From a virus, in the IMG/VR virus record IMGVR_UViG_3300031463_000547, positions 1-64,000 of that record: a DNA stretch of 64,000 bases. The stretch is one strand, 5' to 3'. Position 1 is the first letter of the stretch; every line of letters starts with the position of its first letter. The notes beneath the pieces were generated by a model, which was not told the origin of the DNA, searched no databases, and saw only the letters and a list, made by a program, of their open reading frames with translations. Positions 58,708 through 64,000 of the stretch are shown in pieces. The translations under genes were made by a program, and so were the position numbers.

Positions 58708-60830
58708 CCCAACAGGTTCTGAAACGGGATTTGCCAATATCGGTAGCAACCGAGCCGGGGATCAGGTGGCTCATCAACATTCCGGCGATAGCTGATACCG
58801 ACGCCTGCACATACGACAAAACCGTAGCTGATCCGGTAACTAAGACGGTGTTTTTGCGGCCGATGCAACTCGAACCAGACTGCACGCCGGTTCCGTTGGC
58901 TTGGCAAGACCCCCTGCCATCCGGCTGGGAGATAGTCGCTGTAGGCTCATCGGCGAATACATATTTATTGAGCCAAGGTGTCCAGACCTCGACTGTTTCG
59001 ACGGCCGCTGCGATTCCTGCCAACAGTGGGATCGTCGTATCGTTTTTCGTGTATGGCTCGCTGGGTGTAAACGGAAACTACAAAGCACTTGTGTTGGGGT
59101 TCGGCGGTTATAGCATAGAGATTTATGCCGATGGCCGGTCCGTGCTCAAGAAGGGCAACTCGGAAATTGGCGAGGGGTGGTTATGCGACAGGAACGGAAA
59201 TCTGTGTGGGCGATACACACGGCTGCTGATCCTGCCATTTAACAGGCGTGATATTCTGTTCTGGTCCGATGCTGGCGGCTCGTGGGTGCATCATGATCTG
59301 AGCCTGAGCCTGAATGCAGCAAACAACACCATTACCAGCGAAGCTGCAGTCACAGTTCAGTTCCCCAACTCCAAGGCACTCGTGCAGATACAGCGAGCGA
59401 CGTATCCGGCAAGTGGGAGTTTTGCGGTTAGGGCGCGCGCCATCGGCTATGATCCCAGCGACACGACCGCACCCAACAAGACGCTGGTTGTGTATAAAGA
59501 CACCCCTGGCGAATCTGCTGTAACCGCATCGGCTGCTATAACGCGAAACCAGACGAGCCATGTGCAGGAGGTCACTTTGACGCTGACCTTGAGCGCCGGC
59601 AATGACAATCACTGCACTCCCTTCGTCTATGCGGCCGAAATGCGTTGGCCTCATAGCAAGCAAACGCGAACAGGAGCCTCTACCGAAACCGCATTGCGGT
59701 CGTTGGCGCGCACACAACACATCGATCCCGAACTACAGAAGGCCAGCTTAGTAATAGATCCGGTCGATGTAGACAATGACAGCGGTTGGCCGATGGGAAT
59801 GGATGTGGGCAGCTCAGTGGGATTGTATGACGGCAGTGAAAATGAGCTGTTTGTTGGACTGCTGAGTGCTCCTGAATTGCTCGGCGCGCAAGCGCCGTCG
59901 GCTCAATTGCAAGCAGATAGCCTGTGGAAGCAACTCAAGATGGCAGTGTTTCCATGCGACTGTAGATTGGATGGAATGACCGATTCAGAGGTCATTCGAT
60001 TATGCTTGGACTTGGCAGGCATAGCAGACGACAAAATGGAAATTGCAGAGGGCACACAATTGCCGGCAGACCCGCGAGGCAAGACCACCCTTTTTCCGGT
60101 TCAGGCAGGTACCACTGCCGACGTGGTAGCTCGGCAAATTGCAGATTTGATGAGCAATTGGGTGTTGACCATGCGCTCTATCGCAGGCGTGCAGAAGGTT
60201 TGTTACGGACCGGAATCTGGTGGGGAATCAGTCAAGACATTTCATCAGTCACATCTCGCTGCCGGTTGGAAACATGCCTACTGGTCAAACCTCCGAACAT
60301 GGAAGGCCCCAATAGCCGGCGGAGATATTCCATTCAATATCATTGTTGTACGCGGCAAGGCCATTGATGGCGATTATATCTATGGCCGCTATCCCGCATA
60401 TGGCGAACCGAATCCACAGGCAGACCCCAACCTCCATGAATCCGAACGGCCCCCGCGTTGGTATGGCGCTCCGGTTGTCAAATACTACGTCGATGACCGC
60501 CTGTGCAACCAAGACGTCGTGGATCATGTCGTCGATGTGCTCAAGGCGCGCTATATCGACGGCAAAATCTTCGCGTCATGGATCGCCGACAACGATGATG
60601 CAGTAAACATGGGATCGCTGGTCACTCTCGAAGGTCATGGCCAATTTCGAGTCATCTCTATCACGCCGACGCGGCACGAAGAGCAATATAGTGGACGCGC
60701 TGCTGTAATCGGGGCAATGCCCGTCGTATGGGATGCTCTAACTGCTCCACTCGATAACCAATTGGCCCAGATAGTGGGCCGGCATCATGAATACCTCCCT
60801 GTCCGATACGTTGGCGAGAAGGTGGCGTGA
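58704..60830 (+). CDS. Tail protein, hub-like 2
   Basis: 708 residues. N-terminal 190 residues beta-rich (LamG-like, IVVSFFVYGSLGVNGNYKAL); the C-terminal half has DSEVIRLCLDLAGI, FPVQAGTTADVVARQIADLM and FHQSHLAAGWKHAYWSNLRT, paralogous in layout to the hub-like block of the gene at 54713. Probably part of the baseplate or tail tip. Sits after the lysis genes, which therefore interrupt the tail operon. Confidence 0.6.
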   Translation: MTQQVLKRDLPISVATEPGIRWLINIPAIADTDACTYDKTVADPVTKTVFLRPMQLEPDCTPVPLAWQDPLPSGWEIVAVGSSANTYLLSQGVQTSTVSTAAAIPANSGIVVSFFVYGSLGVNGNYKALVLGFGGYSIEIYADGRSVLKKGNSEIGEGWLCDRNGNLCGRYTRLLILPFNRRDILFWSDAGGSWVHHDLSLSLNAANNTITSEAAVTVQFPNSKALVQIQRATYPASGSFAVRARAIGYDPSDTTAPNKTLVVYKDTPGESAVTASAAITRNQTSHVQEVTLTLTLSAGNDNHCTPFVYAAEMRWPHSKQTRTGASTETALRSLARTQHIDPELQKASLVIDPVDVDNDSGWPMGMDVGSSVGLYDGSENELFVGLLSAPELLGAQAPSAQLQADSLWKQLKMAVFPCDCRLDGMTDSEVIRLCLDLAGIADDKMEIAEGTQLPADPRGKTTLFPVQAGTTADVVARQIADLMSNWVLTMRSIAGVQKVCYGPESGGESVKTFHQSHLAAGWKHAYWSNLRTWKAPIAGGDIPFNIIVVRGKAIDGDYIYGRYPAYGEPNPQADPNLHESERPPRWYGAPVVKYYVDDRLCNQDVVDHVVDVLKARYIDGKIFASWIADNDDAVNMGSLVTLEGHGQFRVISITPTRHEEQYSGRAAVIGAMPVVWDALTAPLDNQLAQIVGRHHEYLPVRYVGEKVA

Positions 60831-63800
60831 TGTGGAAGCTGGTTGATAGCGACGCCGGCGACCATCATTTGTGGGCTGAGTGCGAGCTGCGCGGCATATT
60901 CTCGTTCGATGCTGAGCAGGGCTGGCGTGGTAAATCCGGGCGAGTCTACATAACGTTCGGTGCAACAGGGGCGCGCTACGTCAGCGTCGACGATGCCTAT
61001 CCCCTCTGGCACGTCGAGGGAGAGGGTGAGAACGAGCACCTCGTTGTCGATGGCGTGCGGTGGGTTCTGAAATATTTCACCTACGACACCGAGCGCGAAA
61101 TTATTCACGACGATCTGGAATGCGTCAATGAATCCGGCACGACTGCAGATTCCAGCGTGACGCTGAGAATCGATCTGCACGGCACGCTCATACGCGAGGC
61201 CGAGCTGTTGCCGGGTGCGGAGGTCAACGATGTCGGCGTTCGCACCTACCGCTACGTTCCCTCGCCGGAGCCGCTCGGCGATATGATTGCCCGCTGGCGC
61301 GAGCGCGCCGAGTCCTACAATGTCAGTCTGTCGTTCGCGGGCGAGAGTGATAATTGGGTGGTACCGGTCTCACAGACGTATGCCCTCGATGAAATCTCGA
61401 TCAACGCATACGGTGTGGTGAGACAGTATGCTCAGACGATACCGAACAGCGCTGAGACCGTATGGGTCAGCGGGACGTATGGCCGGTCGCGCGCGGGCGC
61501 GTGCAGGGAGACCAGAACGCTCCATTTGGAACTGCCGCCGAACGAACAGAGTGGATTTCCCGGCAGCAATATGACGTTTCAGGCCGGAAACGGCTCGTTC
61601 TCGGTCGCGGGCGGCGTCCTGAATGGCTATTCCAACTGGGGCGAGGGTGTTACCGGTTGGGACGGCGGGTTTACGTTCGTGGACTACGAGGGGCCGTACG
61701 CGCTGGATTACAGCGAGTCGATTGCCAACATGGACGGCACGGATCGCAGCCCGATGCGGTTGGCAACCCCGCAGCGGCATTCCCGGCTGGTTAAAACGCC
61801 TATCGACCAGGAGCTGCCGGAGGGCGCGGTCTACACCTATGCCAGCAACCACACGGGGCAGAACGACCAGACGCGCTACGCGTGGAGCTGGACGTATGAT
61901 GACTGCGAGGAAATTGAGCTCACGGATGAACCGTTCGAAATCGAGTTTGCGGGACGCGTTCAATTCCGTTGGCCGTCGCTGGCGTGGAACGGCTCGTGGG
62001 AAACGTTTTCAGACGTGCCCTACGGTGCAGATATTGGCTACGATCTGGGCAGGGTGACGCTGCCGGACGTTCGGCCTACGTGGGGGGGCGACGATTGGGT
62101 GGAGGGCAGCGCGCGAGAGCCCGCACATCCCCCGTGGGAGCCGCAGCCCGCTCCCGTCGGTTACGATCCTGAAACCGGCGAACCGGGCTACAGCGCGGTC
62201 GATCCCCCGTGGTATGACGATCTCGTGCTCCTGAACGGATCGGGATTGGAAATCGAGAACGCCCTGCAGATTGAACTGGTTGGGCCGGGCGAGTTCCTGC
62301 CGGGCGTCCCACTCAATTTCGCTGATGCACGGTATGAGTGGGATAACGGCCAGGTTGTCGGAGATTATCTGGAGGTTGCGGTCGGTGCGCAGGCAGTGAC
62401 TGCCGACAGTGGAGATATTCTGCAGACGTGGACACGGCTGAACGGGGCACGATTCGCGGTCGTGCGCTGGCAGGCGAATCGCGCAGGCGCGACGGCTCAA
62501 CTCTGGTTCGGCGATCACTGCTGGACGCTCACGGCGGAGGGCACGGGTGAGCAGCAGACTGAAATCGATCTCGCCGTGCCGCACGAAACAAACGTCGCGG
62601 GCGATGGTGCAATGCAGAGCATCGCACCATATGAAAAACCCCTCGACCTGCCGGTATGGAACGAATCTGCAGAGCGGCCTGAGCGCGGCGCGGAATCGAG
62701 TTACGACTGGCAGTATCCCGCGGGGTGGGGCGTTGGTGTGGTCACGCGCATCAAACTGGTGTGCGAGACCCCCGAAACGACATATCAGTTTCGCGATGTG
62801 CGGTTGAAACGCAAACCCGTCCAGGACGGCGGGTTTGCGGTGCTGGAGATACTGCCGCAGGCCGGGCCGTGGAGCGACACGCGGCTGTACAGCGATTTCG
62901 CGTACGGGCAATCCGGTGACCAGAACTGGTATAGCGATCCCCGACCGGTTGCGCTGATACCGAAGGGTTGTTTGATCGTAGACGGGGTAGTTGCGTGGGA
63001 ACTGGTTGCCGGTCATACGCAGGTTGATGAGGATTACAACTCACCGACCGGGCTGCGGCAGTGGTACGTTTACTATCGACTCTCGCGACCCATCGACGCG
63101 GCAGGCGCAACAACTGCAGACCATCAGGGGATCGGTCTGCCACTGGACAGTTACGTTGAACCGACGGCGTACGCGATCAACGGGATCGCAACAATTACGC
63201 CGTATCCAGCAGACTGGCAGTCTGAGTATGCGCTGGAGGTTTATGCGCTCGTAGCGTTCCTGGAGGGCGGGCGCTATTGGCCGGATGCTCAAAATCGCAT
63301 CGTCGTGCCACTGCGCATACGACCGCACTGGTGGCAGATTGCGCCCGGCAGCCGTCCGCTGCCCGCGGGCACGCACAAGCGATTTCGAGGCTGCGTGCAG
63401 GGCATTGCCCTGGCCGCCCCTGGGCGGGCAGCGTCCGGAGGGACGGTGACGGTCAGCACGCCCGATGCGTCGCCGGGAGCCGAGGAGACGCAGGCCGTCG
63501 AGGTCAGCCACATCGGCTGGTGGGAATCGAAGGCATTGAACACCCGTGGACCAGCCCATGTGGAGGGAACAGGTGATTCGTTGGAAATTACGCTGCGATC
63601 CCGGTTCTACAGCCGCATAGCCGGAGTGACCGCAGCATTATTGCTCGCAGGTATCTCGATTGATGAGGAGCCTGCAGGGCGCATATATCTCGCGTATGCA
63701 CAGGGCGGCGGTATCCGCATTATACATTCTGATCAGTTTGGCGAGGCATGGTCTACACCAGTGATTGCCGCAACCAACGGCTGCACGCCAGCAATCTCTG

Positions 63801-64000
63801 CATGCTGGTTAGATCGGCGGCAATGCCTTTGTCTGATCTACGTCCGAGATGGTCATCTGCTACGGCGTACGAGTGCCGATGAAGGAGAGACATGGAGTGA
63901 TGAAATGGAACTGTTTGCAGGAACGAGACCAGTCATCTGTCATGATCGATCTACAGGGATGAAATTGTTGTTCTATCGGGACGGCAGTGACCTGAAGGTT
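60830..64000 (+). CDS. Tail spike or fibre with BNR repeats (runs off the window)
   Basis: 1057 codons without stop, ATG 60830 overlapping the previous stop (TGATG). A large beta-rich protein. Near the end are two Asp-box (BNR) type repeats, HSDQFGEAWSTP and SADEGETWSDEM, typical of sialidase-like six-bladed propellers that bind or cut glycans. Hence a host-recognition spike. From 60830 to about 63560 the DNA is richer in G and C than both the phage backbone and its own 3' part, suggesting a mosaic origin. The C terminus is missing. Confidence 0.75.
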   Translation, partial: MWKLVDSDAGDHHLWAECELRGIFSFDAEQGWRGKSGRVYITFGATGARYVSVDDAYPLWHVEGEGENEHLVVDGVRWVLKYFTYDTEREIIHDDLECVNESGTTADSSVTLRIDLHGTLIREAELLPGAEVNDVGVRTYRYVPSPEPLGDMIARWRERAESYNVSLSFAGESDNWVVPVSQTYALDEISINAYGVVRQYAQTIPNSAETVWVSGTYGRSRAGACRETRTLHLELPPNEQSGFPGSNMTFQAGNGSFSVAGGVLNGYSNWGEGVTGWDGGFTFVDYEGPYALDYSESIANMDGTDRSPMRLATPQRHSRLVKTPIDQELPEGAVYTYASNHTGQNDQTRYAWSWTYDDCEEIELTDEPFEIEFAGRVQFRWPSLAWNGSWETFSDVPYGADIGYDLGRVTLPDVRPTWGGDDWVEGSAREPAHPPWEPQPAPVGYDPETGEPGYSAVDPPWYDDLVLLNGSGLEIENALQIELVGPGEFLPGVPLNFADARYEWDNGQVVGDYLEVAVGAQAVTADSGDILQTWTRLNGARFAVVRWQANRAGATAQLWFGDHCWTLTAEGTGEQQTEIDLAVPHETNVAGDGAMQSIAPYEKPLDLPVWNESAERPERGAESSYDWQYPAGWGVGVVTRIKLVCETPETTYQFRDVRLKRKPVQDGGFAVLEILPQAGPWSDTRLYSDFAYGQSGDQNWYSDPRPVALIPKGCLIVDGVVAWELVAGHTQVDEDYNSPTGLRQWYVYYRLSRPIDAAGATTADHQGIGLPLDSYVEPTAYAINGIATITPYPADWQSEYALEVYALVAFLEGGRYWPDAQNRIVVPLRIRPHWWQIAPGSRPLPAGTHKRFRGCVQGIALAAPGRAASGGTVTVSTPDASPGAEETQAVEVSHIGWWESKALNTRGPAHVEGTGDSLEITLRSRFYSRIAGVTAALLLAGISIDEEPAGRIYLAYAQGGGIRIIHSDQFGEAWSTPVIAATNGCTPAISACWLDRRQCLCLIYVRDGHLLRRTSADEGETWSDEMELFAGTRPVICHDRSTGMKLLFYRDGSDLKV

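Noticed and set aside
62009-63016. 335-codon minus-strand frame
   Set aside because: Opposite the G+C-rich tail spike gene, where stop codons are rare on the other strand; no family resemblance or SD.

Overview
The window is almost entirely one temperate tailed phage, most likely an integrated prophage with siphovirus morphology. It starts in the 3' half of a tRNA (probably tRNA-Glu), the usual attachment-site setting, beside a large serine integrase and a leftward lysogeny operon. It then runs about 61 kb through rightward early and late genes and ends inside an open tail-spike gene, so the right end is missing. The host is bacterial (Shine-Dalgarno sites of the GGAG type, ATG/GTG/TTG starts, intrinsic terminators). 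The taxon cannot be fixed from the sequence; the gene families do not look like a classic enterobacterial or Bacillus phage.

Layout. 1-3011 (minus): integrase, a small membrane protein, an ImmA/IrrE-type protein and a cI-like repressor. 3012-3230: the switch, with two opposed sigma70-type promoters and three operator-like repeats. 3231-16706 (plus): Cro-like regulator, small genes, a RecB/Cas4-type nuclease with a RecT-type annealing protein, a UvrD/Rep helicase, a lambda-O-like initiator with an iteron origin inside its gene, a DnaB-type helicase, accessory genes (beta-helix protein, radical SAM protein, ankyrin-like protein), RNase H and RusA. 16770-26178: metallopeptidase-like protein, terminase subunits, several putative virion proteins including a metallophosphoesterase, portal and head morphogenesis protein. 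26194-40662: two giant helicase proteins, a sigma-like factor, a GHKL-ATPase/metallopeptidase and a MutS-I/HARP-domain protein, resembling a cassette of polyvalent proteins injected with the DNA. 40704-49477: protease-scaffold, major capsid protein, connectors. 49587-64000: tail tube, tail assembly chaperones with a likely +1 frameshift, tape measure, two hub-like tail proteins, lysis genes and a tail spike.

The most interesting points are: (1) a structured RNA element present four times at late-gene boundaries, with a conserved 26-base leader and a covarying hairpin; (2) a second hairpin element present twice, 24 kb apart; (3) the polyvalent cassette with a recurrent P-L-x-K-[G/A] motif that may be a maturation cleavage or capsid-targeting signal; (4) a 30-residue motif shared by the scaffold-protease and the capsid protein; (5) a prfB/Ty1-like +1 frameshift site in the tail chaperone genes; (6) a lambda-like origin inside the initiator gene. 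No gap without a gene exceeds about 230 bases; the larger ones (3012-3230, 6601-6761, 9797-10025, 35387-35588) are described individually.
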